64,000 bases of DNA from Parasedimentitalea maritima (GTDB lineage: Bacteria > Pseudomonadota > Alphaproteobacteria > Rhodobacterales > Rhodobacteraceae): NCBI RefSeq assembly GCF_005771405.1, contig NZ_VAUA01000011.1, forward strand, positions 1 through 64,000, in the 5' to 3' direction. Under the pieces are notes generated by a model. That model did no database searches. It was given only the letters and a program-made list of their open reading frames with translations, and had not been told where the DNA came from. Of this stretch, positions 18,830 through 27,847 are shown one piece after another; the first letter of the stretch is position 1; the number at the start of each line of letters is the position of its first letter. A program made the translations under genes and the position numbers.

Positions 18830-21800
18830 ATGTCACACCCGACCGCCCTGCGCCACACCATTGATGCAATGACCTACGCAAATCAGGACGATCTTCGTGA
18901 TCAACTGGTCGCTACAGCAGCGCTGAGCGACGAGGACCGCGCCCGCATTTGCGCCAATGCCGCAGCGCTGGTCCGTGACATCCGCGGCCATTCGGCACCA
19001 GGATTGATGGAAGTTTTCTTAGCTGAATATGGATTGTCCACCGACGAAGGCGTGGCCCTGATGTGTCTGGCCGAGGCCCTATTGCGAGTGCCGGACGCAG
19101 AAACCATCGATGCGCTGATCGAAGATAAGATTGCTCCGTCAAACTGGGGTAAGCATCTGGGCAAATCCTCCTCTTCTCTCGTCAATGCCTCAACCTGGGC
19201 GCTGATGCTGACCGGTAAGGTGCTAGACGATGAACGCAGTCCCGTTGGTGCATTACGCGGCGCTATCAAACGTATGGGTGAACCGGTCATCCGCACTGCC
19301 GTCAGCCGTGCCATGAAAGAAATGGGCCGTCAGTTTGTGCTGGGCGAAAGCATCCAGTCCGCGATGAAACGCGCCTCCGGTATGGAGGCCAAGGGCTACA
19401 CCTATTCCTACGACATGCTGGGCGAAGCTGCCCGTACCGAGGCAGACGCCGCCCGCTATCATCTCAGCTACTCGCGCGCCATTTCTGCAATTGCCGATGG
19501 CTGCACCAATACCGATATCCGGGAAAACCCCGGCATTTCGGTCAAGCTTTCTGCCCTGCACCCCCGGTATGAACTGGCGCAAGAGGTCAGCGTAATGCAG
19601 CAGCTAGTTCCGCGTCTCAGCGCTCTGGCATTGTTGGCCAAGGCCGCCGGCATGGGGCTGAACGTCGATGCCGAAGAAGCCGACCGCCTGTCCCTGTCGC
19701 TCGAAGTTATCGAAGCCGTGATGGCTGATCCAGCATTGGCCGGATGGGATGGGTTTGGCGTAGTGGTGCAGGCCTATGGTCCCCGCGCTGGGTTGGCCAT
19801 TGATGCACTGTATGACATGGCAACCCGTCACGACCGCCGCATCATGGTGCGTCTGGTCAAAGGCGCCTATTGGGACACCGAAATCAAGCGGGCTCAGGAA
19901 TTGGGCATCGATGGCTTCCCGGTGTTCACCTCCAAGCCGCTGACCGATGTGTCTTACATCGCCAATGCCCGCAAACTGCTGGGCATGACCGATCGCATCT
20001 ATCCCCAGTTTGCCACCCACAACGCCCACACAGTCAACGCCATCTTACAAATGGCGCAACCCGACCAACCTTATGAGTTCCAGCGCTTACATGGTATGGG
20101 CGAAACGCTGCACCAAATGGTACTTGAACAGAACCACACTAAATGCAGAATCTATGCGCCGGTTGGTGCGCACCACGACTTGCTGGCCTATCTGGTGCGC
20201 CGCCTGCTGGAGAATGGTGCCAACTCCTCCTTTGTAAACCAGATTGTGGACGAAGATGTCCCGCCTGAAGTGGTTGCTGCAGATCCATTTGATATGATCG
20301 CAGATGTCACCCGTACCATTGCCACCGGCCCAGAACTGTTTGCCCCCGACCGCGTCAACTCCGCTGGTTTTGATCTGACCCATGCCCCAACGGTGCGACA
20401 GATCGATGAGGCCCGCACGCCCTGGCTGACCCACAACTGGAGCGCCGCGCCCCTGCTGGCCGAAGATGCCGCATCAGGCGCAACCGTAGATGTCATCAAC
20501 CCGGCAGATCTATCGGTGATTGGCCAAGTGAGTGAAGCCAGCACAGACGACATCGACCTTGCTCTTGCCAAAGCCTCCACCTGGGATGCTCCGGCTAACA
20601 CCCGCGCCGAAGTGCTGAACCGGGCCGCGGATCTGTACGAAGAAAACTACGGCGAACTGTTCGCCCTGCTGACCCGCGAAGCAGGCAAAACACAACTCGA
20701 TTGTGTATCCGAACTGCGCGAAGCCGTGGATTTCCTGCGCTACTACGCGTCTCGTATTCCCCAAGCAGAGGCAGCCGGTGTGTTCACCTGCATTGCCCCC
20801 TGGAACTTCCCACTCGCGATCTTTTCTGGTCAGATCGCAGCCGCGTTGGCGACAGGCAATGCTGTTCTGGCTAAACCAGCAGAGCAAACACCCCTGATAG
20901 CCTATCGCGCCGTGTCTTTGCTGCATGAGGCCGGCGTACCCCGCACCGCCCTGCAATTGCTGCCCGGCGGCGGCTCAGTTGGGGCAGCCCTGACCTCGGA
21001 TCCACGAATCAATGGCGTCGCCTTTACCGGCTCAACCGCCACCGCGCTAAAAATCCGCGCCTCCATGGCAGACAATCTGCGCCCCGGCACGCCGCTGATC
21101 GCAGAAACCGGCGGGCTGAACGCAATGATTGTTGACAGCACTGCCTTGCCAGAACAGGCCGTTCAATCCATCGTTGAAAGCGCCTTTCAGTCGGCAGGCC
21201 AGCGGTGCTCCGCCCTACGTTGCCTGTACCTGCAGGAAGATGTCGCTGATGGTGTGTTGACCATGCTGACCGGCGCAATGGAGGCCCTGCAGCTTGGAAA
21301 CCCCTGGCAATTGAGCACAGACAGCGGCCCGGTGATCGACCAGACTGCCCGAGACGGTATTCAGGCCCATATTGAAACCGCCCGCGCCGAAGGCCGTTTA
21401 CTGAAACAAACCCTGCCCCCTCAAGAGGGCACCTTTGTCGGCTCTGCGCTGATCGAAATTCCAGGCATTTCTACGCTCAAGAAAGAGATCTTTGGCCCGG
21501 TCCTGCATGTGGTTCGGTTCAAAGCCAGTGATCTGGACCAGGTCATCGATGACATCAATGCCACCGGCTATGGTCTAACTTTTGGTCTGCACAGCCGTAT
21601 CGACGACCGGGTGCAACACATCACCGACCGCATCGAGGCAGGCAACATCTACGTCAACCGCAACCAAATCGGTGCTGTGGTTGGTAGTCAGCCTTTTGGT
21701 GGCGAGGGTCTCTCGGGAACAGGCCCCAAGGCTGGCGGCCCCAACTATCTTGCGCGGTTCTGCGCCCCCGACCACCAACACAGTGGCGCCCAATGGCAGT

Positions 21801-22234
21801 CCAGCCAAAGTGACCTGCCCAACCCAACCGGCACTCCGGCCAACCCCAGCAGCAGCAGCCTGCCCGGCCCGACTGGCGAGAGCAACCGTCTCACACTTTC
21901 AGCCCGACCTCCTTTGCTCTGCCTGGGCCCCGGCCCTGATGCGGTCTTGGCCCAGACCAGTGAAGTCACGGGGCTTGGTGGAACGGTTATTCAGACCAGT
22001 GGCCAGATCGACCCGCAACGGCTGATCCAAATTGAGGGTATTTCTGGTGTATTATGGTGGGGAGATGAGGAAACCGGCCGCGCCATCGAACAAGCATTGG
22101 CAAAACGCTCCGGTCCGATCCTGCCGCTCATTTCTGGCATTCCTGATCGCGCCCGAGTGTTGGGCGAGCGCCATATCTGCGTTGACACAACCGCCGCTGG
22201 CGGAAACGCAGCCCTGTTGGGTGGCGCAAGCTAG
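18830..22234 (+). CDS. putA: Bifunctional proline dehydrogenase / P5C dehydrogenase
   Basis: The 1134-residue protein oxidises proline to glutamate in two steps, with FAD and then NAD. After a helical arm (about 1-180) comes the proline dehydrogenase barrel (about 195-475) with RLVKGAYWDTEI at 341-352 and ENGANSSFVNQ at 461-471. The aldehyde dehydrogenase domain runs from about 530 to 1000, with catalytic Cys793 in SAGQRCSALR and general base Glu759. A C-terminal domain of about 130 residues follows, as in long PutA proteins. There is no N-terminal ribbon-helix-helix, so it is not a self-repressing PutA, consistent with PutR next door. ATG 18830 follows GGAG. Confidence 0.95.
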   Translation: MSHPTALRHTIDAMTYANQDDLRDQLVATAALSDEDRARICANAAALVRDIRGHSAPGLMEVFLAEYGLSTDEGVALMCLAEALLRVPDAETIDALIEDKIAPSNWGKHLGKSSSSLVNASTWALMLTGKVLDDERSPVGALRGAIKRMGEPVIRTAVSRAMKEMGRQFVLGESIQSAMKRASGMEAKGYTYSYDMLGEAARTEADAARYHLSYSRAISAIADGCTNTDIRENPGISVKLSALHPRYELAQEVSVMQQLVPRLSALALLAKAAGMGLNVDAEEADRLSLSLEVIEAVMADPALAGWDGFGVVVQAYGPRAGLAIDALYDMATRHDRRIMVRLVKGAYWDTEIKRAQELGIDGFPVFTSKPLTDVSYIANARKLLGMTDRIYPQFATHNAHTVNAILQMAQPDQPYEFQRLHGMGETLHQMVLEQNHTKCRIYAPVGAHHDLLAYLVRRLLENGANSSFVNQIVDEDVPPEVVAADPFDMIADVTRTIATGPELFAPDRVNSAGFDLTHAPTVRQIDEARTPWLTHNWSAAPLLAEDAASGATVDVINPADLSVIGQVSEASTDDIDLALAKASTWDAPANTRAEVLNRAADLYEENYGELFALLTREAGKTQLDCVSELREAVDFLRYYASRIPQAEAAGVFTCIAPWNFPLAIFSGQIAAALATGNAVLAKPAEQTPLIAYRAVSLLHEAGVPRTALQLLPGGGSVGAALTSDPRINGVAFTGSTATALKIRASMADNLRPGTPLIAETGGLNAMIVDSTALPEQAVQSIVESAFQSAGQRCSALRCLYLQEDVADGVLTMLTGAMEALQLGNPWQLSTDSGPVIDQTARDGIQAHIETARAEGRLLKQTLPPQEGTFVGSALIEIPGISTLKKEIFGPVLHVVRFKASDLDQVIDDINATGYGLTFGLHSRIDDRVQHITDRIEAGNIYVNRNQIGAVVGSQPFGGEGLSGTGPKAGGPNYLARFCAPDHQHSGAQWQSSQSDLPNPTGTPANPSSSSLPGPTGESNRLTLSARPPLLCLGPGPDAVLAQTSEVTGLGGTVIQTSGQIDPQRLIQIEGISGVLWWGDEETGRAIEQALAKRSGPILPLISGIPDRARVLGERHICVDTTAAGGNAALLGGAS

Positions 22235-22247
22235 CACCATAACCCCT

Positions 22248-22277
22248 TGACGCTGGGCTATTTTCGGCCCAGCGTCA
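22248..22277 (+). terminator. Perfect hairpin between putA and the rhomboid gene
   Basis: TGACGCTGGGC (22248-22258) pairs perfectly with GCCCAGCGTCA (22267-22277) over an eight-base loop. It ends only four bases before the rhomboid ATG, where a Shine-Dalgarno would be expected. It may end putA transcription or limit translation of the next gene; there is no T-run. Confidence 0.45.
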
Positions 22278-22281
22278 GATC

Positions 22282-23058
22282 ATGTTTCCTTTACGTGATC
22301 ACAATCCTTCCGGCCGTACACCCTATGTCGTCTATACGCTGATGGCGTTGAACATTCTGGCCTATGCCCTCTACACTATCAGCTTTGATACCGAGAGAGA
22401 GTTGGCGCAGTTCTATGATGCCTACGCCTTGATCCCGGCAAAGATCGATGTCTCACGTCGGTTGTCGCCACTGGTAAGCTCTATGTTCCTGCATGGCGGG
22501 TTTATGCACCTGGCCGGCAACATGTTGTTTTTATGGATCTTCGGCGACAACATGGAAGACGAGATGGGCCATCTGCCGTTTCTGGCCTTCTACATTGCCT
22601 GTGGCATTGGTGCAGGCCTCATCCACGTGGCCTCAGCCCCCTGGTCCCATGTACCGACGATTGGTGCCTCTGGCGCGGTAGCAGGTGTAATGGGGGGGTA
22701 TCTTTTGCTGTTCCCACGTGCTCGCATCGATATATTGCTCATCCTCATCATCTACTTCCGCATCTTTGCAATCCCAGCCTACCTGATGCTGGGCGTCTGG
22801 CTTGCAATGCAATTCATTGGATCTCTCAATTCCGACCCCAGTCAGGGCGGCGTGGCCTATTGGGCCCATACCGGTGGGTTTGCTGTTGGGCTGTTGTTGA
22901 CGGTGCCTTTGTGGGTCAAACGCGGTGCCCGCGCGTTTTGGGGCAAAACCCATGGCCAGCCGCCACATCCGCAAGCCAAATACAAGTACAGTGCCAGTCG
23001 CATCCCTCGACTGCCCCGTAAAAAGCCGGGGCGCTCGCCTTGGGGCAGTGATCGTTGA
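22282..23058 (+). CDS. Rhomboid family intramembrane serine protease
   Basis: This 258-residue protein has six or so membrane segments and the rhomboid signature. The catalytic serine is Ser130 in GASGAVAG, the histidine partner is His196 in AHTGG, and HGGFMHLAGNMLFLW (71-85) supplies the conserved H and N of helix 2. A basic, proline-containing cytoplasmic tail ends the protein. It cleaves membrane substrates inside the bilayer; the substrate is unknown. No Shine-Dalgarno is seen, because a hairpin occupies its place. Confidence 0.9.
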   Translation: MFPLRDHNPSGRTPYVVYTLMALNILAYALYTISFDTERELAQFYDAYALIPAKIDVSRRLSPLVSSMFLHGGFMHLAGNMLFLWIFGDNMEDEMGHLPFLAFYIACGIGAGLIHVASAPWSHVPTIGASGAVAGVMGGYLLLFPRARIDILLILIIYFRIFAIPAYLMLGVWLAMQFIGSLNSDPSQGGVAYWAHTGGFAVGLLLTVPLWVKRGARAFWGKTHGQPPHPQAKYKYSASRIPRLPRKKPGRSPWGSDR

Positions 23059-23158
23059 AATCTCCGATCCACCTTCATCTAGCCCAAAATATCCCCGCCG
23101 GAGGCTCCCCCAGTGGCGCCAATCGCCATCTTAGGGGTTAACACAGCTCTAAACAAAG

Positions 23159-23186
23159 GCACGCGCCTGATGTCTCAGACGCGTGC
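23159..23186. terminator. Hairpin between convergent rhomboid and suhB genes
   Basis: GCACGCGCCTGA (23159-23170) pairs with TCAGACGCGTGC (23175-23186), one C-A mismatch, loop TGTC. It lies between converging genes and probably serves both. Confidence 0.45.
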
Positions 23187-23213
23187 TAAAAACTCAGACT
23201 TCGGTGACGGGCT

Positions 23214-23999
23214 TTAGCCTCTGATCACTTTGGCAAAAGTTTCAAAGATCGGCTCGTTGGCACAAATCACTTCGCCGCTATCGACAATGTTATCGCCCGG
23301 GGTCAGCGGTTCCACCAGACCACCGGCCTCCTGCACCAGAATGATACCTGCAGCCAGATCCCAGGAATGCAGACGGCGCTCCCAGAACCCATCGTAACGG
23401 CCGGTGGCCACATAGGCCATATCCAGCGCTGCCGAGCCCCACCTGCGCACGCCAGCACAGGCAGGCAGCAACCGCGCCAGATCCTGCAAAGTCGCAGGCA
23501 GATCCGAGCGCCCAGCAAAGGGCAACCCGGTTGCAAAAATGCTTTCAATCATCCGGTTGCGGCCCGAAGTCCGGATCCGGCTCTCGTTCATCCAGGCGCC
23601 ATTGCCTTTTTCGGCAAAATACATCTCGTCCTTGGCCGCATCAAAGATCACCCCGGCAACAATCTTACCCTTGTGCTCAAGTGCGATCGAAATGGCCCAG
23701 TGGGGCAGACCATGCAGAAAGTTGGTGGTGCCATCCAGCGGGTCAACGATCCAACGACGGGTAGGGTCTTCGCCAGCGATCTCACCGCCTTCTTCCGCAA
23801 TCCAGCCGTAAGTTGGACGCGCGCCCAGCAGCTCTTCTTTCAGAATTTTCTCAGCCGTGATGTCCGCCTTTGAGACAAAGTCTCCGGCACCTTTCACCGA
23901 CACCTGCAGGTTTTCCACTTCGCGGAAATCCTTGACCAGAGATTTACCGGCCTTGCGGGCGGCTTTGAGCATAATGTTAAGATTAGCGCTGCCGATCAT
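23214..23999 (-). CDS. suhB: Inositol monophosphatase family protein
   Basis: The 261-residue protein has the lithium-sensitive phosphatase motifs that bind two or three metal ions: IAEEGGE near 67-73, DPLDGTTNF at 86-94, and HSWDLAAG near 213-220. SuhB proteins hydrolyse inositol phosphates and in E. coli also take part in rRNA antitermination. ATG at 23999 follows AGGAG with six-base spacing and is preferred over an upstream start that would add 48 non-conserved residues. The symbol follows the closest family name; the substrate is not proven. Confidence 0.87.
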   Translation of the reverse strand: MIGSANLNIMLKAARKAGKSLVKDFREVENLQVSVKGAGDFVSKADITAEKILKEELLGARPTYGWIAEEGGEIAGEDPTRRWIVDPLDGTTNFLHGLPHWAISIALEHKGKIVAGVIFDAAKDEMYFAEKGNGAWMNESRIRTSGRNRMIESIFATGLPFAGRSDLPATLQDLARLLPACAGVRRWGSAALDMAYVATGRYDGFWERRLHSWDLAAGIILVQEAGGLVEPLTPGDNIVDSGEVICANEPIFETFAKVIRG

Positions 24000-24178
24000 G
24001 TCGGGCTCCTGTCTGGTCACAGAGATGTTGGTCAAAGGCTGCCTATACGCCGCCTTTGTGCCCTTGCCAATAGGCAATACCACAGACATTTTCCGTAACG
24101 TTATGCAAATGCCGCGCTTGCCAGCGTCCCAGCGAAACAACACAGTTTAGCAAATGTCAGAACACCCACGGAGAACCC

Positions 24179-25207
24179 ATGTCACAACAGATGCAACGCA
24201 TAGCTCTGGCCAGCCGCCCTACTGGCGCCCCAGTGGCTGAAAATTTCAGCTTTGAATCCGTCGCAATGCCAATTGCAAAGGACGGCGAAGTGCTGGTGAA
24301 ACTGCACTATATGTCCTTAGACCCCTATATGCGTGGCCGTATGGATGATGCGAAATCTTATGCCGCACCTGTGGCCATTGGCGGCACCATGGAGGCCGGA
24401 GCAGTGGGTGAGGTCATCAGCTCAAACAGCCCGGAATTCAAACCCGGCGATTTTGCGTTTGGTATGTTTGGATGGGCCAGTCATGGTTGCCTACCCGCCA
24501 ATCAACTGCAAAAACTGGACCCAAACCATGGCCCCATAACCACCGCGCTCGGCGTTCTCGGCATGCCGGGTTTTACCGGGTGGCATGGCTTGAACACCTA
24601 TGGAAAGCCCAAAGCGGGAGAAACTCTGGTTGTCGCAGCTGCCACCGGCCCAGTTGGGTCAATGGTTGGTCAGCTGGCGAAACAGGCCGGACTACGCACC
24701 GTTGGCATTGCTGGTGGAGCTGAAAAATGTGCCTTGGCGACTGAAAAGTTTGGATTTGACATCTGCATGGATCACCGGGCTTACGCGGATGCCAATTCGC
24801 TGCGCAAAGATCTTGCTTTGGCCTGCCCTGACGGCATCGACATCTACTTTGAAAACGTAGCTGGCAAAGTGCTGGAAGCCGTCATTCCCCTGATGAATCC
24901 CCATGGCCGCATTCCGGTTTGTGGCATGATCAGCTGGTATGGAGGTGCACAAGGCGCTGACGCTACTCTGACGGCCCCGATGATCTGGCGCAATATTCTG
25001 GTGAAGTTCCTGTCAGTGAATGGGTTTATTATCATGAATCATTTCGACCAGTACCCTGAGTTCCTGAAACAAGTCGGCCCCATGGTTGCCAAAGGCGAGG
25101 TTCAGTACATTGAAGACATCGCTGAGGGTCTGGAAAACGCCCCTGCTGCTTTTATGGCAATGCTAAAGGGCGGCAACATGGGCAAGCAGATCGTCAAACT
25201 GATATAA
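24179..25207 (+). CDS. NADP-dependent oxidoreductase (zinc-free MDR, leukotriene B4 reductase type)
   Basis: This 342-residue protein belongs to the zinc-independent medium-chain reductases such as CurA and PTGR1, which reduce the C=C bond of enones with NADPH. SLDPYMRGRM near residue 45-54 and the nucleotide-binding AATGPVGSMVGQLAKQAG near 158-175 are characteristic; the catalytic zinc ligands of alcohol dehydrogenases are absent. CACGGAGAACCC precedes the start. It stands alone; the substrate is unknown. Confidence 0.87.
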   Translation: MSQQMQRIALASRPTGAPVAENFSFESVAMPIAKDGEVLVKLHYMSLDPYMRGRMDDAKSYAAPVAIGGTMEAGAVGEVISSNSPEFKPGDFAFGMFGWASHGCLPANQLQKLDPNHGPITTALGVLGMPGFTGWHGLNTYGKPKAGETLVVAAATGPVGSMVGQLAKQAGLRTVGIAGGAEKCALATEKFGFDICMDHRAYADANSLRKDLALACPDGIDIYFENVAGKVLEAVIPLMNPHGRIPVCGMISWYGGAQGADATLTAPMIWRNILVKFLSVNGFIIMNHFDQYPEFLKQVGPMVAKGEVQYIEDIAEGLENAPAAFMAMLKGGNMGKQIVKLI

Positions 25208-25211
25208 CCCC

Positions 25212-25239
25212 CAGGGTGCGTGCAAGCACGCACCCTACA
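25212..25239 (-). repeat. Dispersed palindromic repeat, copy 1
   Basis: The core arms GGGTGCGTGC (25214-25223) and GCACGCACCC (25226-25235) pair perfectly across AA. On the minus strand it begins TGTAGGG like the other copies, so it is inverted relative to copy 2, 20 bases away. It lies just after the stop of the oxidoreductase gene. Confidence 0.7.
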
Positions 25240-25259
25240 CTTACTTTGGTCGGACGCAG

Positions 25260-25289
25260 TGTAGGTAGGGTGTGTGCCTGCACGCACCA
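25260..25289 (+). repeat. Dispersed palindromic repeat, copy 2
   Basis: After TGTAGG-TAGGG, the arms GGTGTGTGC and GCACGCACC (25269-25288) pair with one G-T wobble. With copy 1 it forms an inverted pair between the convergent oxidoreductase and metR genes, and may act as a bidirectional 3' end. Confidence 0.7.
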
Positions 25290-25294
25290 CCAGC

Positions 25295-26200
25295 TCACTG
25301 CAATTGCAGCTTCCGCGCCTCAACCTTGGCCAGCCGGATCAGCTCTTGCATATAGGGTTTATCCCGATCCTCGCTACGGATCGCTGCATAGAGGCTGCGC
25401 GTGATCCCGTTTTTGGTCAAAGGTCGGGTGACATAATCCGAGGAATATTTCACCTCGCGCACCACCCAGTCAGGCAAGACCGAAACACCGCGATTGGAGG
25501 CCACCAGCAGCAGGATCACGGCCGTCAACTCCACTTGGCGAATGGCGCCAGGTTCGACCCCTGCGGGGATCAACAGCTGGCTAAAGACATCCAGCTTGGG
25601 CTTATCAACGGGGTATGTGATCAGGGTCTGACCTGCAAAATCCTCGGCATCGATGTATGGCTTAACCGCCAGCGGATGTTGAGCAGAGGCCACAAACACC
25701 GGCGCGTAATCAAACAGTTCAATAAAATCAACGCCAGAGATCTGTTCTGGGTCCGATGAGACCACCAAATCAACTTCTTCCTTTTGCAATGCCGTCAGCG
25801 CGTCAAAGGCCAGACCCGGGCGAATATCCACATCCACGTCAGACCAGCTTTTGCGGAACCCCTCCAGCACCGGAAACAGCCATTCAAAACAGGCGTGGCA
25901 TTCTATGGCGATATGCATGCGACCAGTGTGCCCATCGCGCAGAGCGGAAAATTCAGCCTGCATGGATTCGACTTGCGGCAAGACCTGCTCAGCCAAACGA
26001 AGTAACCGCAGCCCGGCCGCCGACAGCTTCATCGGCTTGGAGCGGCGCATGAACAGTTCAACCCCAGCCTGATCCTCCAGACCTTTGATCTGATGGCTCA
26101 ACGCGCTCTGGGTGATGTTCAACTGATCAGCGGCGCGCGCGAGCCCGCCCGCCTCGTGGATCGCCTTTATCGTCCGAAGATGGCGAAATTCGATATGCAT
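25295..26200 (-). CDS. metR: LysR-family regulator of methionine biosynthesis
   Basis: The 301-residue protein has a LysR helix-turn-helix in the first 60 residues (AADQLNITQSALSHQIKGLE) and the periplasmic-binding-like effector domain. The start HIEFRHLRTIKAI and the divergence from metF, 96 bases apart, match MetR, which uses homocysteine to activate met genes. Its stop is next to the palindromic repeat pair. Confidence 0.85.
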   Translation of the reverse strand: MHIEFRHLRTIKAIHEAGGLARAADQLNITQSALSHQIKGLEDQAGVELFMRRSKPMKLSAAGLRLLRLAEQVLPQVESMQAEFSALRDGHTGRMHIAIECHACFEWLFPVLEGFRKSWSDVDVDIRPGLAFDALTALQKEEVDLVVSSDPEQISGVDFIELFDYAPVFVASAQHPLAVKPYIDAEDFAGQTLITYPVDKPKLDVFSQLLIPAGVEPGAIRQVELTAVILLLVASNRGVSVLPDWVVREVKYSSDYVTRPLTKNGITRSLYAAIRSEDRDKPYMQELIRLAKVEARKLQLQ

Positions 26201-26234
26201 CCTATCACTTCACTCATGTTGTTCTTGAGAATTA

Positions 26235-26247
26235 TGAAATTGTCTCA
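26235..26247. promoter_or_regulatory. Candidate MetR site between metR and metF
   Basis: TGAAATTGTCTCA matches the enterobacterial MetR pattern TGAA-N5-TTCA except for one base. It lies inside a longer interrupted repeat (TGAGA...TCTCA). It is in the right place to control both divergent genes. Confidence 0.4.
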
Positions 26248-26296
26248 CAATGCTGCACGTGCAACAAGGGGGGAGTTGAACAGGAGATGCCCCAAG

Positions 26297-27163
26297 ATGA
26301 CGACGCCAGAGATATCATTCGAGTTCTTTCCGCCACAGAACCTCGAGGCCTCCTTTCGTCTGTGGGACACTGTTCAGGTATTGTCGCCACTGGACCCACG
26401 TTTTGTTTCCGTCACCTACGGCGCTGGTGGCACCACACGTGACTTAACCCGCGACGCAGTTGCAACTCTGCATAAATCCTCAGGGCTGAATGTCGCTGCA
26501 CACCTGACCTGCGTCAATGCAAGCCGTGCTGAAACCCTGGCGATTGCCGATCAATTTGCCAGCGCTGGCGTCAACGACATCGTCGCCCTGCGCGGCGATC
26601 CCCCCAAGGGGGCTGGTGGCTTCACCCAACACGAAGACGGCTTTGCCAATTCGGTTGAACTGATCGAAGCCCTGGCTGACACCGGCAAGTTCAACATCCG
26701 CGTTGGCGCCTACCCGGACCGTCACCCCGAAGCCACTGGGCCGGATTCGGATGTGGATTGGCTGAAGCGTAAAATTGATGCCGGTGCCAGCGAAGCCCTG
26801 ACCCAGTTCTTTTTCGAGGCCGATACCTTTTTCCGCTTCCGCGACAAATGCGCCAAAGTCGGCATCGATCACGTCCTGACCCCTGGTATTCTGCCAATTG
26901 AAAACTGGAAGGGCGCACGCAATTTTGCCCGCCGCTGCGGCACTTTGATCCCACAGTGGCTTGATGATGCTTTTGAAACCGCATTGCGCGACGGTCGCGA
27001 GGATTTGCTGGCCACCGCAATCTGCACTGAATTGTGTTCGGAGCTTCTGGACGGCGGCGTAGACAAGCTGCATTTCTACACAATGAACCGCCCCGAACTG
27101 ACCCGTGACGTCTGCCATGCCTTAGGTGTTGCGCCCAAGGTGTCGCTAGAGAACGTGGCGTAA
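26297..27163 (+). CDS. metF: Methylenetetrahydrofolate reductase
   Basis: This 288-residue flavoprotein reduces methylene-THF to methyl-THF for methionine synthesis. SFEFFPP at the N-terminus carries the glutamate and the start of the barrel, VTYGAGG near 43-49 binds substrate, and ALRGDPP near 98-104 is conserved in FAD binding. The start ATG 26297 follows AGGAG with ten-base spacing; upstream codons overlap the metR start and are not conserved. glyA at 9.3 kb provides its substrate. Confidence 0.93.
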   Translation: MTTPEISFEFFPPQNLEASFRLWDTVQVLSPLDPRFVSVTYGAGGTTRDLTRDAVATLHKSSGLNVAAHLTCVNASRAETLAIADQFASAGVNDIVALRGDPPKGAGGFTQHEDGFANSVELIEALADTGKFNIRVGAYPDRHPEATGPDSDVDWLKRKIDAGASEALTQFFFEADTFFRFRDKCAKVGIDHVLTPGILPIENWKGARNFARRCGTLIPQWLDDAFETALRDGREDLLATAICTELCSELLDGGVDKLHFYTMNRPELTRDVCHALGVAPKVSLENVA

Positions 27164-27215
27164 ATCTTGCCGATGCTTCAGCGTGTTCCTAGGGTCCACC
27201 CAAAAGGAACGCGCC

Positions 27216-27707
27216 ATGTATTATGCCCAAACCCCCGATGAGCTTTTGAAACCGACCCAGATCACTGAACTGTCTGGGTTGGAGTTCATGACCGGCATTT
27301 TGGAAGGCCGCCTGCCCGCCCCGCCCATTGCCAAAACTCTCGGATTTCAGCTGCACAGTGTAGAAACAGGGCGTGTGGTGTTTCGTGGCACCCCGGCATT
27401 TGAAACCACCAACCCAATGGGCACCGTCCATGGCGGTTGGTATGGCACCCTTCTGGATAGCGCCATGGCTTGTTCTGTCATGACAGGCATCCCAAGGGGC
27501 TCGATCTACACAACCTTGGAATACAAAATCAATATTCTGCGTCCGATTCCATTGGGAATGGCAATAGAGAGCACAGGTTTTGCCGAACATGTTGGTCGAT
27601 CAACCGGCGTCGCGCGAGGCGATATTCGTGGGATTGAGGATGGCAAGCTCTATGCCACCGGGTCGACCACCTGCATTGTGATGAATTTGTCCGCGACGAA
27701 ACGCTAA
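27216..27707 (+). CDS. PaaI-type hotdog thioesterase
   Basis: The 163-residue protein has the PaaI thioesterase pattern: NPMGTVHGGWYGTLLDSAMACSV near residues 66-88 contains the HGG motif and the acidic residue that follow the substrate pocket. Such enzymes hydrolyse acyl- or aryl-CoA esters. AAGGAACGCGCC precedes ATG 27216; an upstream in-frame ATG at 27183 lacks support. It is 52 bases after metF and may share its transcript, but no functional link is evident. Confidence 0.82.
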   Translation: MYYAQTPDELLKPTQITELSGLEFMTGILEGRLPAPPIAKTLGFQLHSVETGRVVFRGTPAFETTNPMGTVHGGWYGTLLDSAMACSVMTGIPRGSIYTTLEYKINILRPIPLGMAIESTGFAEHVGRSTGVARGDIRGIEDGKLYATGSTTCIVMNLSATKR

Positions 27708-27760
27708 CCTCTCCGTTTTGGTATCCGGCTTTTTCTTAAACTACAGATAAGACGAACCCG

Positions 27761-27816
27761 TGACAGGTCGGCGGATTTAGCGCTGCCCACCTGTCAGATG
27801 TCGATTTTTTTTATTC
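27761..27816 (+). terminator. Stem-loop with T-run after the thioesterase gene
   Basis: TGACAGGT (27761-27768) can pair with ACCTGTCA (27789-27796), and ATTTTTTTTATT follows near 27804-27815. The loop is long (20 bases), which weakens the call. Confidence 0.4.
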
Positions 27817-27847
27817 AGACTGCGATTTGATCTCGGGCCGAGGATGC

